From: Polaribacter sp.
GTDB lineage: Bacteria > Bacteroidota > Bacteroidia > Flavobacteriales > Flavobacteriaceae
DNA length: 64,000 bases
NCBI GenBank assembly: GCA_029238315.1
Contig: JAQWGI010000032.1
Coordinates: 1 to 64,000 of the forward strand
Direction: 5' to 3'
The notes beneath the pieces are model-generated. The model was not told the origin of the DNA. It saw only the letters and a list, made by a program, of their open reading frames with translations, and did no database searches. How positions within the stretch are numbered: the stretch's first letter is position 1; each line of letters opens with the position of its first letter. The translations under genes were made by a program, and so were the position numbers. Shown piece after piece: positions 10,734-22,039 of the stretch.

Positions 10734-13700
10734 TTAAAAAATAATTTTTTTAGTAAAGCTACCCTCATCTGTTTTTACCTTAACTATATAAATCCCTGTT
10801 GTTAAGCTGGGTAAACGAATAGAATGATCTGAGCTAACTTTTAACTTAGCTGATAAAATACGACTCCCTAAAACATTAAACAATTGCAACTCAACATTTC
10901 CTTGATTTAATCCATTAACTCTTAAAACATCTTTTGATTTAAAAATTTGAATATCTAATAAAGTATCGCTTTCGACACTCAAAATTGATGAATTTTTTAA
11001 GTGAAGATAAAAACGATTTAAATTTTCTGATGCGCTAACTGTTGTTTTATAAGTTTCATTAGCAGCACTTAATTTTGTAATTGCCTTTGTTAATCTATCT
11101 TCAAAATATACATTATAACCACTCGGAATATTTTTAGCAGCAACAGAAAAAACAACATCTTTTTTAGAAGATGAAACAACACCTATTGGAATTACTTTAT
11201 TTTCATAATCTGTATTAGAAATCGATTGTACTTGGTATTTTTTTCCATTATTATTTTCTAGCAACTGAGAATAAACATCCAATGTATTTGAAGTACCTGT
11301 AAAAGTTTCACCATCTAGGCCATTGTCAAAAGCACCTGTTGCTGTATCTAAATACCTAATTTTTGTAAACCTTTGTACAGCATTAGCAGTAATTTTTAAT
11401 GTTAACTCTTGAGTTTCTATACTCTTTAAAAATGTATCTGTAGTTTGATGAACTCTAATGTTCTTTTTAAAAGATAAATTACCAGATGTATTACTTTTTA
11501 TGAAAAAGCCTTGCCCTGGAGCTATTTTAAATGATGGATTGTCTCTAGAAAGTTTGACCTCATAATTTTTTGTTACTGAATTCCACACCCAAATTTGTTG
11601 TGATTCTAATAAATGATCATTTACTGGTAAAGTTAAAAATTGTTCAGTATCTATAAAAGCCGTGAATGGATTTCCTATTAAATTAAAACCAGAAGTTATA
11701 GCAACATTGTCTACATTATCTACAATCATATCTCCTTCTAAAGAAATATTATCTGTTGACGCTCTTTTAACTGAATAGCCTTTACCTGGTACAAAAGGCT
11801 TAGAACTTCCATTAGAATAAACAAATTTATTTGGTGTATTGTTGTCATAAATTGCAATTCCGATATTACTTCCACTTCCTAAAGCAATATTATTGATTTT
11901 AGCCCATTGAGAGTCATACGTTTCATTATTAACTGGAGCAGAAATCAAATGCCAACCCTCAAGGTTATCTATTGTTAAATTACCTGTTGCAATGGGAGTA
12001 ATTAAGTTTCTTTCAAAAATTGTTTTTCCAATAACTGTATTGTTTGCAATAAAAGAAGCTCCAGACTCTATCGTAATTTGATTTAGATTAATTGGATTTG
12101 TCGTTGTAGGAAAATTTTGTGCATCCTTTAAAATTAGAATGTTATTTGTATTGCTTGATGGTGCCGCTTTAGAAGCCCAATTACCAGCGTTTAAAAATGT
12201 TGAATTTATTTTCCCATGCCATGTGTCTTCAAGCTTTGTGTTTTGTGTAAAAATCTGTAAATCAGCAATTTAAAAAGAACCATTTCTTAAATTACCTGTA
12301 TTTGTATCACTTCCCTTAAATTGAACAGCTATTGTTATACTAGTACCGTTAAGTCCATTTGCATAAGAAGTTAAATCTGCTATTGCTTTTACAAAAGTTC
12401 TTTGATCTCCTTCTAATTCTAAATTTCCGGACACAATTGATAAATCTTGCCAAGTCGCTGTTTCAACATCTCCTGTATAATCTGTAGAGATTTTCATTGA
12501 AATTGTTGCAATATCTCCAGTGTTAAAATCTCTTCTTGTCCAAAAACTCACATATTTATATGCATCATATTCACTAATCATTGGATTTGAATTCGTTAAA
12601 TCTATAGTATTAAAAACCACAAATACATCCACTGGGTAATTTACACCACCTGATGTACCTTGGATTCTAATAGTTGTAGGAGTTGCTATTTCACCTCCAG
12701 GAATTGTCATTACTTGCCTATCTTCTGTTGCTAAAAAAAGGTTATTAGAACTAGCAGCGGTAGGTAAACTACTACCATTTAACCTATTTACTATACCATT
12801 ATACTGAGTAGCATTAGGAAAACCTCCTTCATCAATAAATTTTACATTAAAACCATTGCCCGAATTTGAGTACTCAAAATCTTCTGAAAAAATAATTTTA
12901 GTTTTAGACTGCTTGTAGTTTATCCATTTCGGTAAAAACCCCAATCTGTATGCTAACTGTTTTTCATAGAGTGACAACTCATCTACATGCATTCCTTCAG
13001 ACTCATTCTCTTGGAATTGATTTGACTCTGATGACATTGTAAATCCTTCTAAACCTGAAACAATAGGCATTAAAAACTTTGAATATCTTGTTTCAGAGCC
13101 TGGTCTCCAAGACTTTATGTTGCTTTCACGATAAGAGACTCCTTCAAAATTCCATAAAACCATATGCCTCAAGTGATTTGGTAAAGATCCTGTAGCCCCT
13201 CCTTGATTAAAAAAGATCCCACCTTTACAAACATCATACAATGTAGATCTAGGTTGACTACCGTGATTTTCCAACCCCGAATTCCCATTCGTAGGATGCT
13301 CATTTTTCCAAAAAACATTTGCAATAGAAGTACCAGACACACCTGATCCGTGCCAAATCCCTGAGCTTAAATCAATGTTTTTACCAATAAAACAACCCGT
13401 AGAACTATTTGTACTTATAAAGCTGTGGCCTGGATTATTTAAATAAGTATTGTCTAGTGCGGTACAATAAGCTGATGCTTTTAATGTTGCTGCTCTTGAA
13501 ACATTAGAAAAAGTAACATTTCGAAGCCAACCATTCGCCACCTGGTCAAAACTTATACCACTCCAAGCAGCATCGCTCAAAAATGCATTCTCAGTAGCTT
13601 CTGGCTCATTTGGAAATAATTCCCTTGGTGCTTTGTGATGAATAAAATCCCAAATATATCCACCTGTATATTTTAAATCTTGAATACCTACATTTTCTAT

Positions 13701-14558
13701 GGGCTCATATCTTCTAATTTCCCAATTATAAATTGAATTTACGGCCCTGTGTAAAGGCTCTTTAAAAGTGATTGTATTTGCTGTCTTATGCGCTACCCTA
13801 TGATATTCACTAATAACAACACCTTCATTTGCAATCCCTAAATTTTCTGGCTCATAAAGATCTGATGTAGAATAAGGCGAAAGTTCTTCAGCTAATAAAT
13901 TAGCACTAGTACTTTTAACATATAATTCTACCCAAGCACCAACTTGAATATTATCTGTATTACTTACTTGTAGTGTATACGTTTCTCTTTCTGCATTACC
14001 TGTAACATCAGCTAGTTTTGATTTGGTAAAACTATAATCGCTTGTAAAAGCTATTAAATATGGATTGATCCAGGGTTTTGTTTCTTGCTCTTGGTGAGGT
14101 ACAAAGTCTTTTTGATATAATTCTGTACCACCAACACCAGAGCCACTTCCTTTTAAAACAATATTACTTTTGGTAATTTTTATCAATTGACTTTCATTGT
14201 CGATTGTTTTATCATTAATTATAAATCTTCCCGGAGGGAAATAAATAACACCTCCATTTACACTTCCTTCTGCACTAGCTATTGCAGCCATTATTGCTGA
14301 TTTATCAGATATGCCATCATTTGGAATGGCGTTATAAGGAGCTTTTGTAATGTCAAAAATAGGTTGAGAAAAAGTGCTTGGTAATGCTTCTTCACCATTT
14401 TTAAAACCAGCATAACTAAATGTAGGCAAAGTAGGTGTAGTACTATTAATTTGAGCATCTACCCAATTTTGAAATAATGTACTTGGATTTTGGGCAACTA
14501 TATTTTGCAAGAATAGTATGCATACAAATATTTTTAAATTTTTATTTGCTTGAATCAT
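10734..14558 (-). pseudogene. T9SS-secreted right-handed beta-helix (pectate-lyase-superfamily/DUF4955-like) protein, interrupted by an in-frame TAA at 12270-12272
   Basis: ORF 12270..14558 ends ...GNLRNGSF*; the same frame continues IADLQIFTQNTKLEDTWHGKINSTFLNAGNW...EGWHLISAPVNNET into ORF 10734..11948, which ends with a T9SS type A sorting domain (LQLFNVLGSRILSAKL...GIYIVKVKTDEGSFTKKIIF). Intervening frame read manually with no other stop. Confidence 0.8.
12270..14558 (-). CDS. N-terminal part of interrupted secreted beta-helix protein
   Basis: Signal peptide; IPNDGISDKSAIMAAIASAEGSVNGGVIYFPPGRF typical of pectate-lyase-superfamily N-termini. Confidence 0.75.
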   Translation of the reverse strand: MIQANKNLKIFVCILFLQNIVAQNPSTLFQNWVDAQINSTTPTLPTFSYAGFKNGEEALPSTFSQPIFDITKAPYNAIPNDGISDKSAIMAAIASAEGSVNGGVIYFPPGRFIINDKTIDNESQLIKITKSNIVLKGSGSGVGGTELYQKDFVPHQEQETKPWINPYLIAFTSDYSFTKSKLADVTGNAERETYTLQVSNTDNIQVGAWVELYVKSTSANLLAEELSPYSTSDLYEPENLGIANEGVVISEYHRVAHKTANTITFKEPLHRAVNSIYNWEIRRYEPIENVGIQDLKYTGGYIWDFIHHKAPRELFPNEPEATENAFLSDAAWSGISFDQVANGWLRNVTFSNVSRAATLKASAYCTALDNTYLNNPGHSFISTNSSTGCFIGKNIDLSSGIWHGSGVSGTSIANVFWKNEHPTNGNSGLENHGSQPRSTLYDVCKGGIFFNQGGATGSLPNHLRHMVLWNFEGVSYRESNIKSWRPGSETRYSKFLMPIVSGLEGFTMSSESNQFQENESEGMHVDELSLYEKQLAYRLGFLPKWINYKQSKTKIIFSEDFEYSNSGNGFNVKFIDEGGFPNATQYNGIVNRLNGSSLPTAASSNNLFLATEDRQVMTIPGGEIATPTTIRIQGTSGGVNYPVDVFVVFNTIDLTNSNPMISEYDAYKYVSFWTRRDFNTGDIATISMKISTDYTGDVETATWQDLSIVSGNLELEGDQRTFVKAIADLTSYANGLNGTSITIAVQFKGSDTNTGNLRNGSF

Positions 14559-14624
14559 TTTTAGTAATTTAAAAATTTAAAAATCGGAGACTTAATAAAA
14601 ATAGCCATTTCTTAATTCCCCATA

Positions 14625-14801
14625 TTAAAAACCTGTACCTGGTGACTTTGGACTTGTTGCTTGGGCTTTTTGAGGAGATAAAATTAAATAAGTTCCAAGT
14701 GCAGTTAAGGCAGCATATTTACCGTATCCACCAATTCTTTTTATAGCCTCTTTTCTATCTATCTTTTTGTTGTTTTTTGTAATGATTCTAATGTCTTTCA
14801 T
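14625..14801 (-). CDS. 58-aa small hydrophobic/secreted-like protein
   Basis: Below the ORF track cutoff. Translation MKDIRIITKNNKKIDRKEAIKRIGGYGKYAALTALGTYLILSPQKAQATSPKSPGTGF*; basic N-region, hydrophobic core, AQA cleavage-like site. Confidence 0.6.
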   Translation of the reverse strand: MKDIRIITKNNKKIDRKEAIKRIGGYGKYAALTALGTYLILSPQKAQATSPKSPGTGF

Positions 14802-14827
14802 TTCATTTGCTTTTTAGAATAGTTTAA

Positions 14828-14844
14828 ATGTAACTAAGTTACAT
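14828..14844. promoter_or_regulatory. Perfect 17-bp dyad ATGTAACT-A-AGTTACAT upstream of the small protein gene (candidate operator)
   Basis: 8-bp inverted repeats with 1-nt spacer, 27-43 nt upstream of the ATG at 14801 (minus strand). Confidence 0.45.
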
Positions 14845-14951
14845 GTTGATCTTTTTTATAATTAACGCACACCTTTCTAATTATTTTTTTATCGTCTATG
14901 ACGGCAGAGCGCATTTTAAACTATAGATGTTTTAAAAAATTGGGGGGATAT

Positions 14952-15194
14952 TCAAATATATAAAATTATTCCGTTAAATAGGTGTTCGGTATTTTCACCT
15001 TTGATGTATTTTACTAAATCTTTTAAATTTAAACTAAAATGCGTTCTCAATTTGTTATAATTAACACTACTAACTGTGTTTCTTTTTTGCTTTGGTATTA
15101 TTTTTAAGAACATTTTCAGGGTTACGTTCATATTTCTTGATGTGTCGTATTGTTCTGTTAAATATATCATCATACCATTATTTTCTTCAAACAC
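14952..15194 (-). CDS. Hypothetical protein or gene remnant (GTG start)
   Basis: 80-aa ORF with plausible composition (NYNKLRTHFSLNLKDLVKYIKG); no family recognised. Confidence 0.25.
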   Translation of the reverse strand: MFEENNGMMIYLTEQYDTSRNMNVTLKMFLKIIPKQKRNTVSSVNYNKLRTHFSLNLKDLVKYIKGENTEHLFNGIILYI

Positions 15195-15435
15195 TCAATT
15201 TCAGACATCTTTATGTTATCATCAAGCACAAAGTATTAAGTTATTTAAAATAAAAAAATATCGGTATTTAAGAGGTGCTCTGACTTTATTGGCACTTATT
15301 TCTAAAATATTTTTACAATTTCTAAATTGAGAATACTAGTTTGTTATTGATTACAGTTTTAGGGCTAGAAGACACTCATAGATGCAATTACAGGCTTAAA
15401 AAGCTTTTATAATCAAAGTACATACAACAGAAAGC

Positions 15436-15467
15436 AAAAACCTCGAAGAAGCTCTTCGAGGTTTTTT
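15436..15467 (-). terminator. Intrinsic terminator after CBS-domain gene
   Basis: aaaaacctcgaagaagctcttcgaggtttttt. Confidence 0.8.
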
Positions 15468-15486
15468 ATCGACAAAAAAATGAATA

Positions 15487-15906
15487 TTAGTACTGCTCTA
15501 ATAAATAATTCAGTAGATCAGTAGTTGTCACTATTCCAACTAATTTTTGATCATCAATAACTGGCAAAGCATGAAACTCGTTTATAGCCAACACCTCTGC
15601 AACTTCTTTAATTGTTTGTGTTGAAGATACAGAAACAAGGTTTTTTGCCATCACTTGCTCTATAGACAACATGTTAAAAACTGCCGTATCTACATTACTT
15701 CCATTGTCTTGATACGTATCAACAAAACTAACACGCAACAAGTCTGTTAAACTTAACATACCTATAATATCCTCTCCATTTACAACAGGTATATGGCGAA
15801 TACTATTTTCCTTAAATAATCTTTCTGCATCAACCAAATTGTTTGAGTGATTTAAGGTTATTAATTCAGTAGACATAATTTTGGTTACTAACTCTCTTCT
15901 TTTCAT
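15487..15906 (-). CDS. CBS domain-containing protein (tandem CBS)
   Basis: VTKIMSTELITLN...IRHIPVVNGEDIIGMLSLTDLLR and MAKNLVSVSSTQTIKEVAEVLAINEFHALPVIDDQKLVGIVTTTDLLNYLL. Confidence 0.9.
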   Translation of the reverse strand: MKRRELVTKIMSTELITLNHSNNLVDAERLFKENSIRHIPVVNGEDIIGMLSLTDLLRVSFVDTYQDNGSNVDTAVFNMLSIEQVMAKNLVSVSSTQTIKEVAEVLAINEFHALPVIDDQKLVGIVTTTDLLNYLLEQY

Positions 15907-16048
15907 TTTTAACTGGTTTTAAATTCTAGTACAAATATCCAGTTGAAAAAGAGAATTATTTATGACAAAAATCAGGCTTTAAAATTTATTAAAGTAGTAT
16001 TTTAAATAGAAAAGTCAAATACAATTTGTATCTGACTTTATTATTTTG

Positions 16049-16122
16049 TGACTCCAGCAGGATTCAAACCTGCAACCCTCAGAGCCGAAATCTGATATTC
16101 TATTCAGTTGAACTATGGAGCC
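16049..16122 (-). tRNA. tRNA-Arg (anticodon UCG)
   Basis: Minus strand GGCTCCATAGTTCAACTGAATAGAATATCAGATTTCGGCTCTGAGGGTTGCAGGTTTGAATCCTGCTGGAGTCA folds as a cloverleaf; anticodon stem TCAGA/TCTGA, loop TTTCGGC. Confidence 0.93.
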
Positions 16123-16133
16123 TTTATTTAAAA

Positions 16134-16583
16134 TTACATTAAATTCTTTTTAACAATACTAGAAATTGTTTTACCATCTGCTTGTCCAGCCAATTCTTTT
16201 GAGACCAACCCCATTACTTTTCCCATATCTTTCATGCCGCTTGCACCAGTTTTTTCAATTACAGCTATCACAATCTTCTCTACTTCTTCCTCAGATAATG
16301 CTTCTGGTAAAAATTGTTCTAAAATTGCTAACTCTTCCAACTCTGGATCTGCCAAATCTTGTCTGTTTTGTTTGATAAAAACATCTGCGCTGTCTTTACG
16401 TTGCTTAACTTGTTTCTGAACAATCTTTAACTCTTGTTCTTCAGTCAATTCTGCTTGCACTCCAGTTTCTGTCTTCGCTAATAGAATTGCAGATTTAACA
16501 GCTCTTAATGCCTGTAATGCAACAGCATCTTTAGACTTCATTGCTGCTTTCATTTGGTCCATTATTTGTTTTTCTAAACTCAT
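16134..16583 (-). CDS. yqeY: GatB/YqeY domain-containing protein
   Basis: MSLEKQIMDQMKAAMKSKDAVALQALRAVKSAI...GMKDMGKVMGLVSKELAGQADGKTISSIVKKNL; internal ATG at 16583 preferred to the listed 16616. Confidence 0.9.
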   Translation of the reverse strand: MSLEKQIMDQMKAAMKSKDAVALQALRAVKSAILLAKTETGVQAELTEEQELKIVQKQVKQRKDSADVFIKQNRQDLADPELEELAILEQFLPEALSEEEVEKIVIAVIEKTGASGMKDMGKVMGLVSKELAGQADGKTISSIVKKNLM

Positions 16584-16611
16584 TTTTCTCTTTTTTGGAA
16601 GCACAAATATA

Positions 16612-16646
16612 CGCATAAAAAAAGTTCTTAATTTCTTAAGAACTTT
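16612..16646 (-). terminator. Intrinsic terminator downstream of ftsZ
   Basis: Minus strand aaagttcttaagaaattaagaacttttttt. Confidence 0.75.
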
Positions 16647-16677
16647 AATTGTATATTCAAAAAAAAAACTGATATTA

Positions 16678-18582
16678 TTAATCTACATTATCATGTAAAA
16701 ATGAATTGTTTGACCTTAATTGTGCATCATCATTTGCGTCAGTGCTTAATGTAGTTTTAGATTTGCTTAAATCAGAATTAATAGCATCTAAATTTACGCC
16801 CATTCTTTTGTATGCAGGTTGTTTTTCAATTTCATCAATATTTTTATTCACCTGATCTGTAAATTTATAATTAAACCCTTTCATTTTTTTACGGCGCAAT
16901 TCAGCTGTTTTTTCTAATTCAGAAATGGTAATACTCAAAGGAGAAATCTCTTCAGATACTGTTTCTATTTCAGCAACTTTTGTCTCTTTAGATTTTAAGG
17001 TAAAAATCATTTCTTCTTCCTCAACTTCTTGAGGTTCTGTTTGATTAATCTGTGAGCTCTTTCCGATTGTCGGGGCCGCATTAAAATCTTCTAAAAGATA
17101 CCTTTTTTCTACCGTATTATTTTTCTCTGCAACGATCTCTGTAACGCCCTCAACCTCAATTTCATTTACAGCATCTAAAGATAAATCAAAACGAACTTCT
17201 TTAGCATCTGCTTTAATCTCTTCAACACCATTTAGAGGCAAATCAAACAATGTTTCCATTTTAATTGGTATTTCAACCTCATGTATTTCTTCTTCGATTT
17301 CAGGAGTTGCATTGGTTATAATAAAATCATCTTCAGAAATTGCATCTGCTTTAATTTCATCATAATCAACATCAATATTAGAAATAAAATCTACTGCATT
17401 AGTTAACGAAAATTTCTCTTCTACTTCTTCTGTATCATCCTCTAGAACATGTACTATTTTTGCTTCTGGCCTAGAAGATAATGGCATATCAAAAGTACTA
17501 GCCTTGTCAACAGTTTTTTCTGAAAAACTATAGGTTGCTTTTTGCTCATCTTCTAATGTGTGAATGATTTTTTTTACCTCCGTATTTGTAATGGTACTTT
17601 GTTGATCCGCTGCAAAACCGGTTGCTACAATAGTAACCGCAATAGAATCTCCTAGAGCTTCGTCTTCTCCAATTCCCATAATAATATTGGCATCATAACC
17701 TGCTTCATTCTGAATATGATCATTGATTTCACCAATTTCATCAAGCGTTACTTCATCTGATCCAGAAACAATTAATAACAATACATTCTTAGCTCCCGCA
17801 ATTTTGTTGTCATTAAGCAAAGGCGAATCTAATGCTTTTACGATTGCATTTTTCCCTCTATTAACTCCTGCTTCTTTTGCAGAACCCATAATGGCAGTTC
17901 CACTATTAGAGAGTACCGTTTTTGCATCATGTAAATCAATATTTTGTTTGTAATGATGCGTAATAACTTCTGCAATTCCTCTTGCGGCAGTAGATAAAAC
18001 CTCATCAGCTTTTGAAAAACCTGCTTTAAACCCTAAATTACCATAAACTTCTCTTAATTTATTGTTGTTAATTACAATTAAAGAATCTACGTTATCTCTA
18101 AGGCTATCGATTCCAACTTGAGCTTGTTTTGAGCGCATTCTACCTTCAAATTGAAATGGCATTGTAACAATACCTACTGTTAAAATGTCCATATCTTTGG
18201 CTATCTTAGCAATAATTGGTGCTGCCCCAGTTCCGGTTCCACCACCCATTCCGGCCGTGATAAAAACCATCTTGGTTTGTGTACTTAGCATTTGCTGAAT
18301 TTCTACCAAACTTTCTTGAGCAGCTTTTTCTCCAACTTCTGGATTTGCTCCTGCGCCTAATCCAGATGTTAAATCTGCGCCAAGTTGAATTTTGTTTGGA
18401 ATTGCACTGTTTTCTAGTGCCTGAGCATCTGTGTTACAAATGACAAAATCTACTCCTTTGATATCTTGCTGAAACATGTGATTTACAGCATTACTTCCAC
18501 CACCACCAACACCAATTACTTTAATGGCATTAGACTGTGATTTAGGCATTTCAAATGAAATGTTATCGAATTCTTCGCTCAT
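16678..18582 (-). CDS. ftsZ: Cell division protein FtsZ
   Basis: [41 protein letters not shown] tubulin signature, long acidic linker. Confidence 0.98.
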   Translation of the reverse strand: MSEEFDNISFEMPKSQSNAIKVIGVGGGGSNAVNHMFQQDIKGVDFVICNTDAQALENSAIPNKIQLGADLTSGLGAGANPEVGEKAAQESLVEIQQMLSTQTKMVFITAGMGGGTGTGAAPIIAKIAKDMDILTVGIVTMPFQFEGRMRSKQAQVGIDSLRDNVDSLIVINNNKLREVYGNLGFKAGFSKADEVLSTAARGIAEVITHHYKQNIDLHDAKTVLSNSGTAIMGSAKEAGVNRGKNAIVKALDSPLLNDNKIAGAKNVLLLIVSGSDEVTLDEIGEINDHIQNEAGYDANIIMGIGEDEALGDSIAVTIVATGFAADQQSTITNTEVKKIIHTLEDEQKATYSFSEKTVDKASTFDMPLSSRPEAKIVHVLEDDTEEVEEKFSLTNAVDFISNIDVDYDEIKADAISEDDFIITNATPEIEEEIHEVEIPIKMETLFDLPLNGVEEIKADAKEVRFDLSLDAVNEIEVEGVTEIVAEKNNTVEKRYLLEDFNAAPTIGKSSQINQTEPQEVEEEEMIFTLKSKETKVAEIETVSEEISPLSITISELEKTAELRRKKMKGFNYKFTDQVNKNIDEIEKQPAYKRMGVNLDAINSDLSKSKTTLSTDANDDAQLRSNNSFLHDNVD

Positions 18583-18626
18583 AATAACTTTTCTATTTTT
18601 ATGGGTTATCTATTATTTTTTATTTT

Positions 18627-19967
18627 CTATTCTGCGTTATCTAAAAACTCTTTGAAACGCTCTGTAAACTTGTCAAAAAATGATTTTCTTTTTTCAACAG
18701 TTTTTTCTTGTTGATTTTCTTCAGAAGTATTCGCTTCAACTTCCTCTTCATTACTTTCTGTAGAAACCACATCAGCTAACGCTTGCTCTGCTTCATACTC
18801 CTTACCTTCTTTCTCTAAACCTTCCATTAACAAACCAACTGCTGTTGCATAAGAGGGGCTTGATAATGAATCGTCAGAATCACCTGCTAGATGTTCATTT
18901 GGATATCCAATTCTGGCATCCATACCTGTAATGTATTCTACTAATTGGCGTAAGTGTTTTAATTGAGCACCTCCACCTGTTAAAACGATCCCTGCAATTA
19001 ATTTTCCTTTTGCAGTTTCATGTCCGTAGTTTTTAATTTCTAAATACACATGTTCTATAATCTCTTGAACTCTTGCGTGTATAATTTTAGACAAATTCTT
19101 TAACGTAATTTCTTTGGGTTCTCTACCTCTTAATCCTGGGATCGAAACAATTTCTGTTTCTTTGTTTTCTCCAGGCCAAGCAGAACCAAATTTAATCTTC
19201 AATAATTCGGCTTGTTTTTCAATAATAGAACAACCTTCTTTAATATCTTCTGTAATTACATTTCCTCCAAATGGAATTACTGCTGTGTGACGAATAATCC
19301 CATCTTTAAAAATAGCTAAATCAGTTGTTCCTCCACCTATGTCAATTAAAGCGACACCAGCTTCTTTTTCTTCTTGACTTAAAACTGCAGATGCAGATGC
19401 AAGAGGTTCTAAGGTAATATCAGACAAATCTAAACCAGCACTTTTTACACACCTACCAATATTTCTTATTGATGAAACCTGCCCAACAACCACATGAAAA
19501 TTAGCCTCTAATCTACCACCGTACATTCCAATTGGTTCTTTAATTTCTCCTTGGCTATCTACTTTAAACTCTTGTGGAAGCACATGAATTATTTCTTCAC
19601 CTGGAAGCATAACCAGTTTGTGCACTTGATTTACTAAGTTATCAATATCATTTTCATCGATAACTTCATCGGCATTATTTCTGGTAATATAGTCACTGTG
19701 ATGCAAACTCCTTATATGCTGACCAGCAATACCAACAACCACATCTTCAATTGTTTGACCAGAAACACTCTCTGCCTCTTCAACAGCTTGTTGAATGGAT
19801 TGAATTGTTTGCGTAATGTTACTTACTACTCCACGTTTTACACCCAAACTTTTAGCTTTACCAATACCTAAAATTTCTAATTTATCGTATTCGTTCTTTT
19901 TACCAATCATGGCAACAATTTTGGTTGTACCAATATCTAGACCTACAGCTATTTTATTGTTTTCCAT
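18627..19967 (-). CDS. ftsA: Cell division protein FtsA
   Basis: MENNKIAVGLDIGTTKIVAMIGKK; GVALIDIGGGTTDLAIF; LTGGGAQLKHLRQL. Confidence 0.96.
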   Translation of the reverse strand: MENNKIAVGLDIGTTKIVAMIGKKNEYDKLEILGIGKAKSLGVKRGVVSNITQTIQSIQQAVEEAESVSGQTIEDVVVGIAGQHIRSLHHSDYITRNNADEVIDENDIDNLVNQVHKLVMLPGEEIIHVLPQEFKVDSQGEIKEPIGMYGGRLEANFHVVVGQVSSIRNIGRCVKSAGLDLSDITLEPLASASAVLSQEEKEAGVALIDIGGGTTDLAIFKDGIIRHTAVIPFGGNVITEDIKEGCSIIEKQAELLKIKFGSAWPGENKETEIVSIPGLRGREPKEITLKNLSKIIHARVQEIIEHVYLEIKNYGHETAKGKLIAGIVLTGGGAQLKHLRQLVEYITGMDARIGYPNEHLAGDSDDSLSSPSYATAVGLLMEGLEKEGKEYEAEQALADVVSTESNEEEVEANTSEENQQEKTVEKRKSFFDKFTERFKEFLDNAE

Positions 19968-19972
19968 CTTGT

Positions 19973-20692
19973 TTATTTTGCGCACACAACTTGGTTGTGA
20001 TACTTTAAATTTATTATTTTGTACTGATTTATTGTTTTATCAACAAATGCTTTATTGTAAAAAGCTTTTAGCTTTCTAAATTTAATCTTCATTTCTTCTA
20101 AAGAACCAAACTCAATTTTATATGATCCGCTTCTAACGCTTAAAATAAATTCTTTTTCCTGCGTTTTATGTATCCCAATAATTTCTTTTTTTAAAAAATT
20201 ATCGGCAGAAATCTCATTTACAAACTTTGTAAATTCTTGTAAATTTTCAACATCAACCGCACCCGTTATTAAAATTACTCTTGCCGAATAATTTTCAGAC
20301 AAAGGGAATTTAAATCCTTTATTGTCAATATAATAAGAGCTATCATTTGCATAGAATCTAGCTATTGGAGTACGTTGTTTTACCTTCGCTTTTAGAACAC
20401 CATCAATTGTGTAAAAAACCGTTGCGTTTTCTACATATGGATTTAAAAGCACCGTTTGCTCTAACTCTTGTAAATCTATAACAGATTTTGGTTGGTTTTT
20501 AAGTGTGTCATGATTTTGTATTAACAATTTATTAACCATTTCTTGAGTTAAAAAACTGTTGTTTCCTTCCGAAAATTCGATGTCAATTTTTTTAATTTTT
20601 TTGTTCAAATTTTTCACCGAAGAGAAACTATACAAAAACACCAAAGATACTATCAACACTAAAGAAAACAAATATGTAATTACTCTCTTCAT
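19973..20692 (-). CDS. ftsQ: Cell division protein FtsQ/DivIB
   Basis: Single N-terminal TM and POTRA-like region; position between murC and ftsA. Confidence 0.88.
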   Translation of the reverse strand: MKRVITYLFSLVLIVSLVFLYSFSSVKNLNKKIKKIDIEFSEGNNSFLTQEMVNKLLIQNHDTLKNQPKSVIDLQELEQTVLLNPYVENATVFYTIDGVLKAKVKQRTPIARFYANDSSYYIDNKGFKFPLSENYSARVILITGAVDVENLQEFTKFVNEISADNFLKKEIIGIHKTQEKEFILSVRSGSYKIEFGSLEEMKIKFRKLKAFYNKAFVDKTINQYKIINLKYHNQVVCAK

Positions 20693-22039
20693 TTAACTTA
20701 TTCCTTTATTTTTCAATTCTTTTACTACATCATTAATTAACACACCAATATCTCCCGCACCAATCATTACAACTATTTTTGAAGGTGTTTTTCTAATTTC
20801 TTTAATAACATTTTCCTTAGATATTAGTTTTTTATTTTTTAGTTCGATTTTATTTAGTAGCCATTCAGAATGCACCCCTTCTATTGGCATTTCTCTTGCC
20901 GGATAGATGTCTAATAAAAATAACTCATCAAACTTAGAAAGCTCTACTGCAAAGTCATCTACAAAATCTTTTGTTCTACTAAATAAATGCGGCTGAAAAA
21001 TCGCTAACACCTTTTCATCTGGATACATTTCTCTTATCGAATCTTGTACTGCTTTTATTTCTGTTGGATGATGTGCATAATCATCAATCAGAACCAATTC
21101 TTCTGTATTTATCTTATACGAAAATCTACGTTGAACACCTTTAAACGAACTCAATTGACTTTTAATTATTTCGAGCGAAACTCCATATTCATTTGCCATT
21201 GCCAACGCCACCAAAGCATTCATTACATTGTGTTTTCCTGGCAAACTCAACTCAATATCTTGCACAACATCATTTGGTGTTTTTACATCGAAAATATATT
21301 TTCCTTTTTCAATTTTTAAATTGAATGCTTTATAATCTGCATCTTCATCTATAGCATAGGTTAAGCCTGGGATTTGTAATCCTTTAGCAACAATCATTTT
21401 ATTAGAAACTTTACCAGAAAAATCATTGAACGATTTTATCAATTCTTCATGTGCTCCATAAATATCTAAATGATCTGCATCCATCGAAGTAATGCACGCT
21501 ATATTTGGTGATAACTGCAAAAATGAACGATCAAACTCATCTGCTTCAACTACAGAAATTTCATCTTCTCCTAGAATTAAATTCGAATTATAATTTTCTG
21601 CGATACCACCTAAAAAAGAAGTCGCTTTGCTTGGCTGCATGATGTGACCTAATATTGACGAAGTAGTTGTTTTTCCGTGAGTTCCTGCAACCGCTAAACA
21701 AAAAGTATTCTCAGTTATTTTTCCTAAAATTTCTGCTCGTTTTAAAATGATAAAACCTTCATCTTTCAAAAAATTAAACTCTAAATGATTTTTCGGAATT
21801 GCTGGCGTATAAACAACTAAGGTATTTTCTTTTGATAAAAACTCTTTCGGAATATTAGCAACCGCATCTTCAAAGTGAATTGCGATCCTTAATGCTTCTA
21901 AATCATTTGTAATCGCTGTTTGCGTTTTATCATACCCAGCAATATTTTTACCGTTTGCTTTAAAGTAACGAGCAAGAGCACTCATACCGATTCCGCCGAT
22001 ACCAACAAAATATACATTATGAATGTTTTTTAGATTCAC
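20693..22039 (-). CDS. murC: UDP-N-acetylmuramate--L-alanine ligase
   Basis: [48 protein letters not shown]. Confidence 0.96.
   Translation of the reverse strand: MNLKNIHNVYFVGIGGIGMSALARYFKANGKNIAGYDKTQTAITNDLEALRIAIHFEDAVANIPKEFLSKENTLVVYTPAIPKNHLEFNFLKDEGFIILKRAEILGKITENTFCLAVAGTHGKTTTSSILGHIMQPSKATSFLGGIAENYNSNLILGEDEISVVEADEFDRSFLQLSPNIACITSMDADHLDIYGAHEELIKSFNDFSGKVSNKMIVAKGLQIPGLTYAIDEDADYKAFNLKIEKGKYIFDVKTPNDVVQDIELSLPGKHNVMNALVALAMANEYGVSLEIIKSQLSSFKGVQRRFSYKINTEELVLIDDYAHHPTEIKAVQDSIREMYPDEKVLAIFQPHLFSRTKDFVDDFAVELSKFDELFLLDIYPAREMPIEGVHSEWLLNKIELKNKKLISKENVIKEIRKTPSKIVVMIGAGDIGVLINDVVKELKNKGIS

Noticed and set aside
16166-16419. Two plus-strand ORFs antisense to yqeY
   Set aside because: Shadow ORFs of a conserved gene.
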